From a bacterium (lineage in GTDB: Bacteria; Cyanobacteriota; Vampirovibrionia; Gastranaerophilales; Gastranaerophilaceae): 5,629 nucleotides of DNA. Numbering within the stretch: the stretch's first letter is position 1; each line of letters opens with the position of its first letter. This document shows, piece by piece, positions 5,628 through 5,629 of the stretch. The stretch is taken from contig JAFXYU010000295.1 in assembly GCA_017541565.1 (NCBI GenBank), positions 1-5,629 on the forward strand, read 5' to 3'. A program made the position numbers and the translations under genes. A model generated the notes under the pieces. That model worked only from the letters and a program-made list of their open reading frames with translations, made no database searches and was not told the DNA's origin.

Positions 5628-5629
5628 CT

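Noticed and set aside
1..5629. CRISPR array, insertion sequence, toxin-antitoxin pair or defence system
   Set aside because: No regularly spaced repeats, transposase, terminal inverted repeats or recognisable defence proteins are present.

Overview
The window comes from an AT-rich bacterium. Its core is an ordinary chromosomal block read entirely on the + strand: deoB (phosphopentomutase), leuS (leucyl-tRNA synthetase), a bcp/PrxQ-type peroxiredoxin, and a tRNA-Val(UAC) gene with encoded CCA and a clean intrinsic terminator. Coding GC is roughly 40% and intergenic GC falls well below 30%. There is no T-box leader in front of leuS, which weakly argues against a typical Bacillota. The style of the sequence and the Bacteroidota-like fragment at the right end suggest a gut or other host-associated community. 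A Gastranaerophilales/Melainabacteria-type organism is one guess, but nothing here proves it.

Layout. Bases 1-254 hold no convincing gene. They are markedly richer in GC (about 45%) than the next 150 bases and are full of inverted and imperfect direct repeats. Two AT-rich hairpins that could be weak terminators follow (279-313 and 341-375). A small protein of 96 residues (428-718) comes next, of unknown function but with a pattern recalling STAS domains. An extended -10 promoter (820-828) then drives deoB (start 862, not 832). leuS (start 2131, not 2119) has its own likely extended -10 promoter, overlapped by a TGTGA-N8-TCACA palindrome. The peroxiredoxin gene begins 3 bases after the leuS stop and its ribosome binding site overlaps the end of leuS, so these two are co-transcribed and probably translationally coupled. 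The tRNA-Val has its own consensus promoter (5082-5109).

Right end. Downstream of the tRNA terminator is a TGTCCA direct repeat spaced one helical turn, then the start of an Asn-rich reading frame (5395). That frame is broken off at about 5520-5523 by 109 bases of much higher GC (about 54%). On the minus strand these 109 bases encode what looks like the start of a barrel and end of a plug of a Bacteroidota TonB-dependent receptor. The simplest reading is a chimeric contig end, not a biological junction.

The genes do not form a single pathway: pentose-phosphate/nucleoside salvage, leucine tRNA charging and peroxide detoxification are housekeeping functions placed side by side. I see no strong evidence of a new biological system. 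The items most worth a second look are the structured left region, the STAS-like small protein, the possible integration site behind tRNA-Val, and the chimeric right end.
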